Part shown: in pieces, positions 1 through 9,115 of the stretch
Layout of the letters: every line of letters begins with the position of its first letter
Position numbering within the stretch: position 1 is the first letter of the stretch
DNA from: TMED23 sp964639965
GTDB taxonomy: Bacteria; Pseudomonadota; Alphaproteobacteria; Rhodospirillales; UBA2165
Assembly (NCBI GenBank): GCA_964639965.1
Contig: CAZXGI010000005.1
Coordinates: 1 to 64,000 of the forward strand
Length of the DNA: 64,000 nucleotides
Direction of reading: 5' to 3'
Translations under genes and position numbers: made by a program
Notes under the pieces: generated by a model
What the model was told of the DNA's origin: nothing
What the model saw: only the letters and a program-made list of their open reading frames with translations
Database searches by the model: none

Positions 1-995
1 AGGTTTGTACCCGTTATCCCAGAAGCAATAGCGATTAATCCTTCTGCAATTGGCATCGGATGATTTATCCATCGCCCTAGGGAACAATAGAATACTAGAC
101 CCTGGGCGATGTCCTCGATCATATACCGGTGGGTGTGGAGATCGATGTGTTCCCGCCAGTCACCGCTATCCGTCAATTTTTCGTGTGATGAATTTCCATA
201 CATCCATTCTTCAAGAGTGTCATCATAGTGATTTTTTAAAGGAAAGTGTGGCGCGCTATAGCCTAGCGCCTCTCTGAGTGAGATACGTTCTTGGTCGAGA
301 GCGTCGGTTACGCTTCGGATTGAAGGCTGTGTACCCTCGTTATGGATATCCCATGCATCAAAGTTTTCTAAAGGGCCCGCGTTCATAATAATTAAAGGAG
401 GGTGGATTATCGGCCCAGCATTCATTAAAGCTCCATCTAATAAATCCGTTATCTTTTCAGCTGCAGGGTAGGCCTTCTTGATCAAGCTAAAGGCAAGGCT
501 TGTATTCTTTGAAGGATAAATACCTGTTGGCAAACGGGTTGCGTAGACACTAATGCGGACATTATCTTCCCCATGTTTACGGGCAAGGTATGGTAATGTA
601 CCAGTTTCACCGAAACTAATGTTTGCCTTATTTCCGGCCTCAATTGCCGCTTTAGCATAAATATAGCCGCCAAAGGAACCTGGTGGAAGATAACCGATTT
701 GGCCTTCTTTCCAATGTGGCGCGAGTTTTGGCGCTAAAGTATCATGGGTATAGCATGGAAGAGGAAGGACAACGAGTTCTGCATCTTCCATTGCTAGGGG
801 CAAAGAATCTGTTACGGCCGAAATGGTGACATCGCGTTTTCCTCTGGAATCAGTTAAGGTAATAATCTTTGAATCGATAACATGCCCAAATGCAGTGGCA
901 TTTCTCCGCCACAATCTCACATTATGGCCTTGTTCAGTTAGACTTACGGCCGATGCATAACAACCATGGCCTCCACCAATTACAGCAATTTCCAT
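1..995 (-). CDS. NAD(P)-binding octopine/nopaline dehydrogenase family protein, 3'-truncated by window edge
   Basis: This reading frame runs without a stop from an ATG at 993-995 to the left edge, giving about 331 residues, so the C-terminus is missing. It opens with a Rossmann dinucleotide-binding motif (MEIAVIGGGHGCYA), as in glycerol-3-phosphate, ketopantoate and opine dehydrogenases. Near the end of the visible part a helix-rich segment with the pattern HTHRYMIEDIAQGL resembles the catalytic domain of the octopine/nopaline dehydrogenase family. Such enzymes reductively condense an amino acid with a 2-oxoacid or run the reverse oxidation; the substrate cannot be predicted. It is divergent from pyrC, with about 150 bases between them that can hold both promoters. 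The family call is fairly sure, the reaction is not. Confidence 0.75.
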   Translation of the reverse strand, partial: MEIAVIGGGHGCYASAVSLTEQGHNVRLWRRNATAFGHVIDSKIITLTDSRGKRDVTISAVTDSLPLAMEDAELVVLPLPCYTHDTLAPKLAPHWKEGQIGYLPPGSFGGYIYAKAAIEAGNKANISFGETGTLPYLARKHGEDNVRISVYATRLPTGIYPSKNTSLAFSLIKKAYPAAEKITDLLDGALMNAGPIIHPPLIIMNAGPLENFDAWDIHNEGTQPSIRSVTDALDQERISLREALGYSAPHFPLKNHYDDTLEEWMYGNSSHEKLTDSGDWREHIDLHTHRYMIEDIAQGLVFYCSLGRWINHPMPIAEGLIAIASGITGTN

Positions 996-1143
996 AAGTA
1001 GGTACCCTTAATCTTTTCAACGTATCTTTTTGCTTCAGAATTAGGCTAAATTGTTTTGAATCAATTAGCAATATTAGCCATTTTTTTTACATATAGTAAT
1101 TTTATGGTTATAACTGTCATAAAATTTGGGTCTGGGTAATCAG

Positions 1144-2190
1144 ATGGATGAAATCACTATACGCCGTCCAGACGACTGGCATGTACATTTAAGAGATGGA
1201 TCAATGCTTGAGGCTGTTGTGCCATTCACGGCTCGCCAATTCTCGAGAGCAATCGTTATGCCTAATTTAACGACGCCTGTAACGTCATCTGCCTTGGCAT
1301 CAGATTACCGTCAAAGGATATTAAAAGTTTTACCCGATGGACCCGCATATGCAGATTTTATTCCTTTGATGACATGTTTCCTGACGGATGAGACGTTGGT
1401 CTCTGATTTAGCTCAAGGATATGCAGAAGGTGTATTTGCAGCAGCTAAATTGTACCCTGCTAATGCTACCACTAATTCAGCACAAGGCGTAACAGATATT
1501 AAAGCGCTTGATGGCCTCTTTGAAAAAATGCAAGAAATCGGAATGCCGCTTTTGGTTCACGGCGAAGTAACCGATCCGGCGGTCGATATTTTTGATAGGG
1601 AAGCTGTGTATATTGAGCGAGTTCTTCTCTCAGTGACTAAAAAATTCCCACAACTCAAAATTGTAATGGAACATATAACGACGAGAGACGCCGTTGAATT
1701 TGTCAGAGCCAACCAAAACCAGTTAGCTGCAACAATTACTGCACACCATTTGATACTTAATCGCAATGATATTTTTGAAGGAGGCATTCACCCTCACCGT
1801 TTTTGCCTTCCCGTTGCAAAACGAGAGGTCCATCGTTTAGCTATTCGCGAAGCAGCAACGTCGGGTGAAGCCTGTTTCTTTTTAGGGACTGATACGGCGC
1901 CACATCCTTCAAGTGATAAAGAGAACGCTTGCGGGTGTGCTGGTATTTTTACAGCGGCGAATGCGTTGGAACTTTATACTAAGGTTTTTGAAGAAGAGAA
2001 TGCATTAGATAAATTAGAGGGTTTTGCTTCATTATTTGGGCCGACCTTCTATGGGATGAATGTGAATGAAAGTTATGTGACCCTTGTAAAAGAAAAGTCT
2101 AGAATACCTGGCACAATATCTGTATCAGATGGTAGCTCCATTAGACCTTTCAAAGCCGGGCAAATGATTGACTGGAAATTTTTAGGCTAA
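1144..2190 (+). CDS. pyrC: dihydroorotase (class II, PyrC)
   Basis: Cyclises N-carbamoyl-L-aspartate to dihydroorotate in de novo pyrimidine synthesis, in the cytoplasm. The 348-residue product matches the enterobacterial-type PyrC along its whole length. Landmarks are the N-terminal metal site IRRPDDWHVHLRDG, the AAKLYPANATTNS block containing the lysine that is carbamylated in the family, HGEV and EHITTRDA with metal-ligand histidines, and GTDTAPH carrying the catalytic aspartate. The ATG at 1144 is preferred because it gives the usual short N-terminus; a TTG at 1126 would add six residues. The neighbouring genes are not pyrimidine genes, so it appears to stand alone or to share a transcript with the reductase 19 bases downstream. 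Confidence 0.96.
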   Translation: MDEITIRRPDDWHVHLRDGSMLEAVVPFTARQFSRAIVMPNLTTPVTSSALASDYRQRILKVLPDGPAYADFIPLMTCFLTDETLVSDLAQGYAEGVFAAAKLYPANATTNSAQGVTDIKALDGLFEKMQEIGMPLLVHGEVTDPAVDIFDREAVYIERVLLSVTKKFPQLKIVMEHITTRDAVEFVRANQNQLAATITAHHLILNRNDIFEGGIHPHRFCLPVAKREVHRLAIREAATSGEACFFLGTDTAPHPSSDKENACGCAGIFTAANALELYTKVFEEENALDKLEGFASLFGPTFYGMNVNESYVTLVKEKSRIPGTISVSDGSSIRPFKAGQMIDWKFLG

Positions 2191-2209
2191 TTTTTTTGAA
2201 GGATAGATT

Positions 2210-3208
2210 TTGACAAATAAATTCGACGCGCTAGTGCTTGAAAAGACCGATGATATTTTAACTTCGTCTGTTGAAGCTTTAAGCTTGGATGACCTCCCTG
2301 ACGGGGATGTAGTTATCGCAGTTGATTATTCAACTCTTAATTACAAAGATGGTTTAATTCTCAAAGGGCAGGGTGGTTTGGTACGTGCTTATCCCCATGT
2401 ACCGGGAGTGGATTGTTCTGGAGTTGTTGAAAGTTCTGATAGTCCTAATTTTGAACCTGGTGATCGTGTTGTGCTCAATGGTTGGCGATTTGGTGAGATT
2501 TGTTGGGGTGGTTATGCGCAAAAGGCACGGGTAAAGTCCAACCAATTGATAAAGTTGCCAAATAATATTTCAACTCGACAAGCGATGGCAATTGGCACTG
2601 CAGGTTATACCGCAATGTTGGCAGTGATGGCTCTAGAAGATCAGGGCCTTACTCCAGATGCAGAAGGAGAAGTTTTAGTTACTGGTGCTGCTGGGGGTGT
2701 TGGTAGTATTTCGACGGCAATCCTAGCAAAACTTGGTTATGAGGTTGTGGCGTTAACAGGCCGCAATAAGGCGTCCGATTATTTAAAATTTTTAGGGGCT
2801 TCCAGCATAATCAGCAGGCAGGAACTAGAGCAACCACTAAAGGGACCTCTTTCTAGTGAGCGATGGGTGGGTGCAATCGATAATGTTGGAGGCATTATAT
2901 TATCAAATTTGTTGTCCAGTATGAAGTACCATAGCAGTGTAGCTTCGATTGGCCTAGCTGCCTCTCCTAAGTTGGAGACGACTGTTGTTCCATTTATAAT
3001 TCGTGGAATTAGGCTTCTTGGGATAGATTCAGTCATGTGTCCGATAGATCGAAGGATTTTAGCTTGGGATCGGTTATCAAAGGATTTGCCGCAGGACAAA
3101 CTTGAGAAAACTATAAAAGTTGCTAAATTAGCAACGATCGCGCAATACGCTGAAGATATTTTAGCCGGTAAGGTCCAAGGTCGGATTATTGTTGATGTGA
3201 ATAAATAA
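2210..3208 (+). CDS. acuI: acryloyl-CoA reductase-like quinone oxidoreductase (AcuI/YhdH family)
   Basis: A 332-residue zinc-independent medium-chain dehydrogenase/reductase. The AcuI/YhdH subgroup reduces acryloyl-CoA to propionyl-CoA with NADPH and detoxifies acrylate released from dimethylsulfoniopropionate or 3-hydroxypropionate. Visible features are the N-terminal GroES-like domain with NYKDGL and PGVDCSG, the glycine-rich nucleotide-binding stretch VTGAAGGVGS at about residues 163-172, and the C-terminal block GIRLLGIDSVMCP typical of this subgroup. The start is a TTG at 2210 with an AAGGA ribosome site about 8 bases upstream. It follows pyrC by 19 bases. No DMSP genes (dmdA, dddL and the like) are visible nearby, so the physiological substrate is inferred from the family only. 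Confidence 0.85.
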   Translation: MTNKFDALVLEKTDDILTSSVEALSLDDLPDGDVVIAVDYSTLNYKDGLILKGQGGLVRAYPHVPGVDCSGVVESSDSPNFEPGDRVVLNGWRFGEICWGGYAQKARVKSNQLIKLPNNISTRQAMAIGTAGYTAMLAVMALEDQGLTPDAEGEVLVTGAAGGVGSISTAILAKLGYEVVALTGRNKASDYLKFLGASSIISRQELEQPLKGPLSSERWVGAIDNVGGIILSNLLSSMKYHSSVASIGLAASPKLETTVVPFIIRGIRLLGIDSVMCPIDRRILAWDRLSKDLPQDKLEKTIKVAKLATIAQYAEDILAGKVQGRIIVDVNK

Positions 3209-3307
3209 AGACATTCTATTTTCTTACTTTTGTATTAAATTATTGCGTAATAAGATTGGGTTACTTAATTTATGTAATGAACTAAATAATTAAAGGATAT
3301 TGATAAA

Positions 3308-3784
3308 ATGGGTTTAATTCCAGACTGGCTGGTTGATGGCGTAAATGATGCATTTCCAAAAAATGTATGCCTTGTTGGTGTTGTCCTAGACGATGGGTTT
3401 GCACAAATTAGTCCAAGAGGCAGTGTTGTTGTTTATGATGAGAATACTATAGCGATATGGGATCGTGGAAGCGGAAGACCCCATAAGGGTCGAACTACTG
3501 AAACAGTTGTTAATGGAACAAAAATGACGGTTTATTTTCGGAATCCCGAATTTGGAAGCAGAGGTGGGAATGGTCTGCTCCCTGGGGGAGGTATTGCCCG
3601 ATTTTATGGTTCGGCCGAAATACATACTGAGGATGGTGAAGTTCGTGAAAAGGTATGGAATACTATGCACCCAAAAGAAAGAGAGAATGATGCTGAAAAA
3701 AAAGGATATGCGGTGTTAATCCACTTAGAACGAGCAGAACAGCTAAATAATAAACCTTTGAATGACCTCCCGGGGCCAAGTTAA
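3308..3784 (+). CDS. pyridoxamine 5'-phosphate oxidase-related flavin split-barrel protein
   Basis: A 158-residue protein that reads as a flavin-binding split barrel. It has a beta-rich N-terminal half (CLVGVVLDDGFAQISPRGSV), the central DRGSGR segment that in this fold lies at the FMN phosphate, and TVYFRNP in the next strand. Proteins of this group are often annotated as FMN- or F420-binding oxidases or general stress proteins; true PdxH activity is unlikely because its substrate-binding C-terminus is not evident. The ATG at 3308 has an AAAGGATATT ribosome site upstream. It sits about 100 bases after the acuI-like gene and is convergent with the ABC exporter gene. Confidence 0.65.
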   Translation: MGLIPDWLVDGVNDAFPKNVCLVGVVLDDGFAQISPRGSVVVYDENTIAIWDRGSGRPHKGRTTETVVNGTKMTVYFRNPEFGSRGGNGLLPGGGIARFYGSAEIHTEDGEVREKVWNTMHPKERENDAEKKGYAVLIHLERAEQLNNKPLNDLPGPS

Positions 3785-3841
3785 ATATTAAGTAGGTGAA
3801 GACAAGCATTGATAGCCAATTTGTCGATGTTCGATAAATTG

Positions 3842-5701
3842 TTAAGGATTTTCTGATTTTGCTATTTCAACAGACTGATTACGTTCTAACGTTTCTTTGG
3901 CTCTTTCTGCCTTTTGTTGACGAGACCACATGTCTGCATAATATCCCCCGTTTTTAAGAAGTTCTGGGTGTTTCCCTTGTTCAATAATACACCCTTTTTC
4001 TAGTACAAAAATTTTATCGACATCTATTATTGTTGAAAGCCGGTGAGTAATTATTATAGCAGTCCGGTTTATTGCTACTTCGCGTAATGATTGCTGAATC
4101 TCTCTTTCAGTGTGGCTATCAAGCGCCGATGTCGCCTCGTCAAACACTAAAATCTTAGGGTTTTTTAAAATAGTTCTAGCAATAGCTACGCGTTGCTTTT
4201 CACCTCCAGATAGTTTTAGGCCCCGTTCTCCAACACGGGTATTGTAACCGTCAGGGGTACTGGCAATAAAATTATGTATTGCGGCAAGGTTTGCGGCTTC
4301 TTCAACCTCAGAAGGAGTGGCATCAGGTCGACCATAAGAAATATTATAAAAGATTGTGTCATTAAATAAAACTGTATCCTGCGGGACGATGCCAATCGCT
4401 GCTCTTACCGATTCTTGTGTAACTTCCCGTATATCTTGTCCATCTATTAGAATACGCCCTTGGGTAAGATCGTAAAAACGATAAAGTAGTCTCGAAATTG
4501 TCGATTTACCCGCTCCAGATGAGCCAACTATAGCTATAGTCTGTCCTGATTCTACAATCAGTGATAAATTTTTAAGGATTGGGCGCTTCGGTTCATAGTG
4601 AAACGAGACGTTTTCGAGTATGACTTTACTACCGGTTAAGTTAAGTTTTCTTGCATCTGGATGATCTTTTATTTCTGTTCTTTTTTGAAGCAAACTAAAC
4701 ATTTCATCCATATCGGTAAGAGATTGTTTAATCTCCCGATAAACGAATCCAAGAAAATTTAACGGAAGGAAAAGCTGAATTAGGTAGGTATTGACCAGAA
4801 CAAAATCACCTATTGTCATCGTTTTGGCCTGTACATCAAAACCGGCCATCAACATCAAAATCGTCATGCCTATCGAAATTACCGCTCCTTGGCCTACATT
4901 TAGAAGTGAAAGCGAAACTTTACTTTTAATTGCTGATTTTTCATAAGAACGCAGAGCGCTGTCAAATCGACTGGCTTCATGTTCTTCATTACAAAAATAT
5001 TTTACCGTTTCATAATTGAGGAGTGAGTCGATAGCCTTAGTATTTGCCTCACCATCCATTTTGTTCATTTGACGTCGGTATTTAAGACGCCAATCTGTGA
5101 CTGTAATGGTCCAATATATATAGATATTGACAGTGATAAATGTCACGAGTGCATACCAAATATCAAATAAACCCCACATTATTGCGCAGACCAAAATTAG
5201 TTCCAAAAGCGTTGGGATAACGTTAAAGAGCATAAAATTGAGCAGAAAATCGATACCTTTGGTACCCCGTTCCACAGCTCTCGATAATCCTCCTGTTTGC
5301 CGATCAAGATGAAAACGTAAAGCTAAATTATGTAAATGCCGGAAAGTCTTTAAGCCTGCTTTACGAATGGCACTCTGAGCTACTTTAGCAAATATTGCAT
5401 CGCGAAACTCCCCGAAGGCCAGTGATAACGTGCGTGCTAATCCATACGAAATTATAATGCTGACAGGAACGATTACGATTATCGCTTGATTATCAGAGAT
5501 GGTATCAATAGCTAGTTTATAAAGAATGGGTGCGCCTGCGCTTATGCCTTTAGCTAATGCAAGAAACAAAAGGGCCAAAAGGACGCGCAATCTCATCTCG
5601 AGAGCATTTTTTGGCCATAAGTATGGGAGTAAGGTTTTCAGCGTTCGCAGGTCGCTGCCAGGGTTGTGCGGAATTTTCTCAGTCGCATCTGACGAAGGCA
5701 T
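3842..5701 (-). CDS. ABC exporter of the Atm1/HMT1 type (fused permease-ATPase)
   Basis: A 619-residue half-transporter: about six transmembrane helices in residues 35-330, then a nucleotide-binding domain from about 365. Walker A is GSSGAGKS at 393-400, the Q-loop follows at GIVPQD, the ABC signature LSGGEKQR lies near 498, and Walker B is ILVFDEATSALD. The intracellular-loop motif LLNYETVKYF is characteristic of the Atm1/HMT1 group. Mitochondrial Atm1 exports a glutathione-linked sulfur species for cytosolic Fe-S assembly, and bacterial relatives export glutathione-metal or glutathione-polysulfide adducts. Substrate is inferred from the family. It is a monocistronic unit, convergent with the split-barrel gene. 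Confidence 0.9.
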   Translation of the reverse strand: MPSSDATEKIPHNPGSDLRTLKTLLPYLWPKNALEMRLRVLLALLFLALAKGISAGAPILYKLAIDTISDNQAIIVIVPVSIIISYGLARTLSLAFGEFRDAIFAKVAQSAIRKAGLKTFRHLHNLALRFHLDRQTGGLSRAVERGTKGIDFLLNFMLFNVIPTLLELILVCAIMWGLFDIWYALVTFITVNIYIYWTITVTDWRLKYRRQMNKMDGEANTKAIDSLLNYETVKYFCNEEHEASRFDSALRSYEKSAIKSKVSLSLLNVGQGAVISIGMTILMLMAGFDVQAKTMTIGDFVLVNTYLIQLFLPLNFLGFVYREIKQSLTDMDEMFSLLQKRTEIKDHPDARKLNLTGSKVILENVSFHYEPKRPILKNLSLIVESGQTIAIVGSSGAGKSTISRLLYRFYDLTQGRILIDGQDIREVTQESVRAAIGIVPQDTVLFNDTIFYNISYGRPDATPSEVEEAANLAAIHNFIASTPDGYNTRVGERGLKLSGGEKQRVAIARTILKNPKILVFDEATSALDSHTEREIQQSLREVAINRTAIIITHRLSTIIDVDKIFVLEKGCIIEQGKHPELLKNGGYYADMWSRQQKAERAKETLERNQSVEIAKSENP

Positions 5702-5901
5702 CTATTTTCCCGAATGTTAAAGTTTTTTTTGAAATTAAGGCGCTTAATATTGTTTTACTAGTAATATTTTTTAATAAAAAAACTTTGTTAGTGAATCTTT
5801 TAAATTGAAACCATTATTAGTTCAAACTTCCACTACTCTTCAAAGATAATAAGTTAACTAAGACCAACATCACTCATCGTTCTCGCGCAGGCCTTAATAT
5901 C

Positions 5902-6222
5902 CTACTCAGTACGGTATATGAGATGATAGCCAAAGACTGTTTCAACCACGTCGCTAATCGCTCCGACTTCTAGTTCAAATGCAGCTTGATCAAATTCTGG
6001 AACCATCGCGCCTCTACCGAAATTGCCCAAGTCACCTCCTTGTCTTGCTGAAGGGCAATCCGAATGTTCACCTGCGACTTGTTCGAAAGGGGTACCATCC
6101 TCAATATTAGCTTTCAGCGCACTAATTTGTTTCATGGCATCCTCAGCCGTGAGTTGAGTATTTGCTTGAGGGGCATCTGCGTGATTAATAAGTATGTGTG
6201 AAGCACGGATTTGATCTGACAT
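5902..6222 (-). CDS. single-domain parvulin-type peptidyl-prolyl cis-trans isomerase
   Basis: A 106-residue protein consisting of just the parvulin (rotamase) domain, with no signal peptide, so probably cytoplasmic. Family landmarks are IRASHILI at the N-terminus, FEQVAGEHSDCPSARQGGDLG in the middle (only the core pattern is quoted) and FGYHLI at the end, containing the conserved histidines and the usually conserved cysteine/aspartate position. It catalyses prolyl bond isomerisation to help folding. An AAGGAG-like ribosome site precedes the ATG at 6220-6222. It is isolated, between the ABC exporter and a degraded gene region. Confidence 0.88.
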   Translation of the reverse strand: MSDQIRASHILINHADAPQANTQLTAEDAMKQISALKANIEDGTPFEQVAGEHSDCPSARQGGDLGNFGRGAMVPEFDQAAFELEVGAISDVVETVFGYHLIYRTE

Positions 6223-6519
6223 ATTTTTCTCCTTAGTACTAAAATTATGGGTGAATTGAGGCCAAGCATAACATACTGTGGCTACACAATGGGGTTTCCT
6301 TATAGGATTGGCACAGAATATTCAACAAGCTTTTGAAACAAATTTTAAATTAAATTGTGCACACGTGTGAGTTGTTCATGATACACCTTTGGAGGCTCAA
6401 ATTATAATTGATGCAATAGCTCAATCTGAAATTAAATGCCGTCGTCAGGCATCCCAAATGAGCCCAGAACTGGTATTATGCACAGTATTATTCCTAGCAA
6501 ATTAAAAACAGAAGATTAG

Positions 6520-6754
6520 CAAACTTCATCAATATTGATTGAAAATTTTTCCGGCATGCCGCAGGCTTTTGATATGACAACTGGATACGACCGGATCGTA
6601 GATGAAGGTGAAGATTATGCGAAACGTCTAATTGAAGTTGGTATTCCTGTAACTCAATAAGTGTCATGAAGGCATGATCCACGGCTTTATTACTATGGGT
6701 AAAGTGATAAAAGAAGCAAACGTGTCTATCTTGGAAATTGCCAAATTCGCCTAA
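6520..6754 (+). pseudogene. C-terminal remnant of an alpha/beta hydrolase (HSL/esterase-like), frameshifted
   Basis: No intact gene lies between 6223 and 6950, but the plus strand keeps the end of a hormone-sensitive-lipase-type esterase. Frame one reads ENFSGMPQAFDMTTGYD and then a segment like RIVDEGEDYAKRLIEVGIPVT. It then hits a stop at about 6658, and the expected C-terminal block CHEGMIHGFITMGK resumes in another frame and runs to TAA at 6752-6754. The GYD aspartate and the GMIHGF histidine are the positions of the catalytic Asp and His in this family. The oxyanion-hole HGGG and the serine motif are absent, so this is a truncated, frameshifted relic. The adjoining 6223-6519 stretch shows no other recognisable content. 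Confidence 0.72.
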
Positions 6755-6950
6755 GACGCTTTTGAGTTATAGGATTTACAATATCTACCTTTGGTTGATT
6801 TGTTTTTGATTCTTTTTTTTTTGTTCAGTTTTAACAGCAGATTTTGGCGAGAGTTTTCTCGTATTACGATAAGTTATTAAAAGTAAAAGTTTATAAAATT
6901 GAGCATTCTCAAGACTACCAAAATTATAGTTTTTATGCCAGAATCTGTTA

Positions 6951-8108
6951 ATGAAGAAACTAATTATTGTGCTTTGCGTATCGCCAATTTTATTTTTTAT
7001 TAGCAATAGAGAGGTGTTGGGTTTGCCTCCTTGTCCAGCACACATTAATCCTTCTCCTTCTCATTGGTCAGAGTGTTTTGGCACTTACACTTATGCAAAT
7101 GGCAATAAATACGAAGGAGAATATCAGAATGGTAAACGAAATGGCCAGGGTACCTTCACATTCGCAGATGGGGAGAAATATGTTGGAGAATTTAAAGATG
7201 GTAATTATCACGGCAAAAGCATTTATACGTTCGCTAACGGTGACAAATATGTAGGACAATGGCAAGATGGTAAGTTTAATGGTCTTGGCACTTTTTTTTA
7301 TTTAGCGGAGAATGAGGTTAAAGGTGATAAGTATGTTGGCGAGTGGAAGGATGGTGAATTCTTTGGCCAAGGAAAATATTTTTATTTAGCTGCCAACGAG
7401 TTTAAAGGAGATGTTTATGTTGGTGAGATAAAAAATGGAAAGCCAAATGGACAGGGCATTTATACCTACAGCTCAAGGTCAAAGTTTGCTGGTGACTTAT
7501 ACAAAGGTGAGGTGGAGGATGGCAAACCCAATGGTCAGGGTATTTATACCTTTGCAAATGGGAAGAAATATGTTGGTGAATTTCGAAAAGGTAAGCAGAC
7601 TGGACGTGGGGCATATACGTTTTTTTCGCCATCACTATTTGCCGGAGATGTTTATGTTGGTGATGTTAAGGATGGAAAACCTAGTGGACAAGGGACGTAT
7701 ACCTGGGGTCCCTCTTCGGAATTTGTAGGTGATAGTTATACCGGAGAATGGAAGAATGGAAAAAAGAACGGACAAGGTATTTATACTTTTGCCGATGGAA
7801 GGATTCAGGAAGGAATTTGGGAAAATAACAGTTTCAAATATGCCCAAAAAACTAGGCGATCTAGGATTGTTCAGGAATCAATCGAGCAGTCAGCTGAAGT
7901 AAAGAAGGAAATAGAAGATCTCAAGAAATTACAGAAGAAAATGGCAGGATTAGAACGTTGGAATACACAAAACACTCAACGTATCAAAAATACAGAGCAG
8001 CAAAAAGAGCCTGTAGAAAATGAAAATACCAAGGTAGATCGTGATTCCCTTATATCTAAATTACAAGAGTGGTGGTCTTCTTTGTTTGGATCTAGCGATA
8101 AACCTTAG
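6951..8108 (+). CDS. secreted MORN-repeat protein
   Basis: A 385-residue protein with an N-terminal hydrophobic signal (MKKLIIVLCVSPILFFIS), then about ten MORN repeats of roughly 23 residues, each with the core Y-x-G-E/D-x-x-x-G-K-x-x-G-x-G. Several repeats have insertions (YLAENEVKGD, YSSRSKFAGD, SPSLFAGD) between the conserved tyrosine and the next core. The last approximately 90 residues are charged and likely coiled-coil. MORN repeats form extended beta-hairpin rods that bind lipids or proteins; bacterial secreted forms have no well-defined function. It is followed seven bases later by a second MORN-type gene, so the two are probably co-expressed. Confidence 0.85.
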   Translation: MKKLIIVLCVSPILFFISNREVLGLPPCPAHINPSPSHWSECFGTYTYANGNKYEGEYQNGKRNGQGTFTFADGEKYVGEFKDGNYHGKSIYTFANGDKYVGQWQDGKFNGLGTFFYLAENEVKGDKYVGEWKDGEFFGQGKYFYLAANEFKGDVYVGEIKNGKPNGQGIYTYSSRSKFAGDLYKGEVEDGKPNGQGIYTFANGKKYVGEFRKGKQTGRGAYTFFSPSLFAGDVYVGDVKDGKPSGQGTYTWGPSSEFVGDSYTGEWKNGKKNGQGIYTFADGRIQEGIWENNSFKYAQKTRRSRIVQESIEQSAEVKKEIEDLKKLQKKMAGLERWNTQNTQRIKNTEQQKEPVENENTKVDRDSLISKLQEWWSSLFGSSDKP

Positions 8109-8115
8109 GAGTTTT

Positions 8116-8967
8116 ATGAAAAAAGGTAAGTTCATATTTCTGGTAGTTTTATTCATTCTTATTTCGAGTGTTTCAACGAGTGAGCCCATTTCGTTTTCTA
8201 ACTTAGAGGAACGAAATAATCTTTACTATAAAAAATCTTCCGATATACCATTTAGTGGACAAGTTAAAGGTATTAAAAATGGAAGAGTGTTTAACGGAAA
8301 AATTGTTGGTCTTTGGATAGCTTATTTGACGAATGGCAATTTGCGTTACAAAGCGAATTATAAAAATGGGAAACTTGATGGTCTATGGGAGTTTTATCAC
8401 AAAAATGGTAGGCTGCATGAGGTAGGTAATTATAAGAATGGAAAAAAATATGGTGTTTGGTCCACTTATTTTAAAAATGGTCAATTAAGTTATAAGGCAT
8501 CTTACAAAGAAGACAGAGAGGACGGTCCTTTTAATTCTTATTCATCGGATGATGGCCGACTGCTATGGAAGGGTTTTTATAAGAATGGGAAAAGAGATGG
8601 GGTCTGGGAGTATTACTACCAAAATGGACAGATAGAGATAAAGGATCATTATAAAGAAGGGAAAAAAGATGGTCCTTGGGAGTATTATTATCCGGGAGGG
8701 AAATTGCATTCGAAAGGTAGCTACTTAAATGGAAAAAAAGATGGAATTATGGAATGGTTTCACAGGAACGGTAAATTGAAAAGTATAGGAAGTTATAAAA
8801 AGGGGCGACGTGAAGGAGGGCTTTGGAAAACGTATAATATGAAAGGCCAGCTAAAAACTAAAGGCTACTATAAGAACGGAAAGAAAAATGGTCCTTGGGA
8901 GGTTTACGACGAGGACGGGCAGTTAGAACGACAAAGAAACTATATAAATGGTAAAGAAATTAAATAA
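8116..8967 (+). CDS. secreted MORN-variant (YwqK-like) repeat protein
   Basis: A 283-residue protein with a signal peptide (MKKGKFIFLVVLFILISS) followed by about nine repeats of the MORN_2/YwqK kind: W-x-x-Y-x-x-N-G-x-L/I then Y-K-N/E-G-K-x-D-G. The ATG at 8116 is chosen because TTAGGAG lies just upstream and a good signal peptide begins there; the reading frame itself extends upstream to a GTG at 8041 inside the preceding MORN gene. Many databases label such proteins YwqK-family antitoxins, but that name comes from a Bacillus LXG immunity setting; no toxin gene is visible here. Together with the upstream protein it probably forms a cell-envelope pair; function unknown. Confidence 0.82.
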   Translation: MKKGKFIFLVVLFILISSVSTSEPISFSNLEERNNLYYKKSSDIPFSGQVKGIKNGRVFNGKIVGLWIAYLTNGNLRYKANYKNGKLDGLWEFYHKNGRLHEVGNYKNGKKYGVWSTYFKNGQLSYKASYKEDREDGPFNSYSSDDGRLLWKGFYKNGKRDGVWEYYYQNGQIEIKDHYKEGKKDGPWEYYYPGGKLHSKGSYLNGKKDGIMEWFHRNGKLKSIGSYKKGRREGGLWKTYNMKGQLKTKGYYKNGKKNGPWEVYDEDGQLERQRNYINGKEIK

Positions 8968-9115
8968 ATTCAATTCTGATGCCAGCTGCTTGCCAGCGAT
9001 ATTTGGATGACCGTTAAAAAAATATAGAATAACTCATTGGTATTATTAAGATTATTTATTTCACTGCTGATTTAGAATATTGGAAATTATATAATATCCC
9101 GAATTTGCAGAGATT

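Noticed and set aside
1126..1143. TTG start of pyrC
   Set aside because: It only adds six residues outside family alignment; the ATG at 1144 fits known PyrC N-termini.
7081..7820. Tandem repeats resembling a CRISPR array
   Set aside because: The periodicity is protein-level MORN repetition of about 69 bases without conserved identical repeats or spacers.
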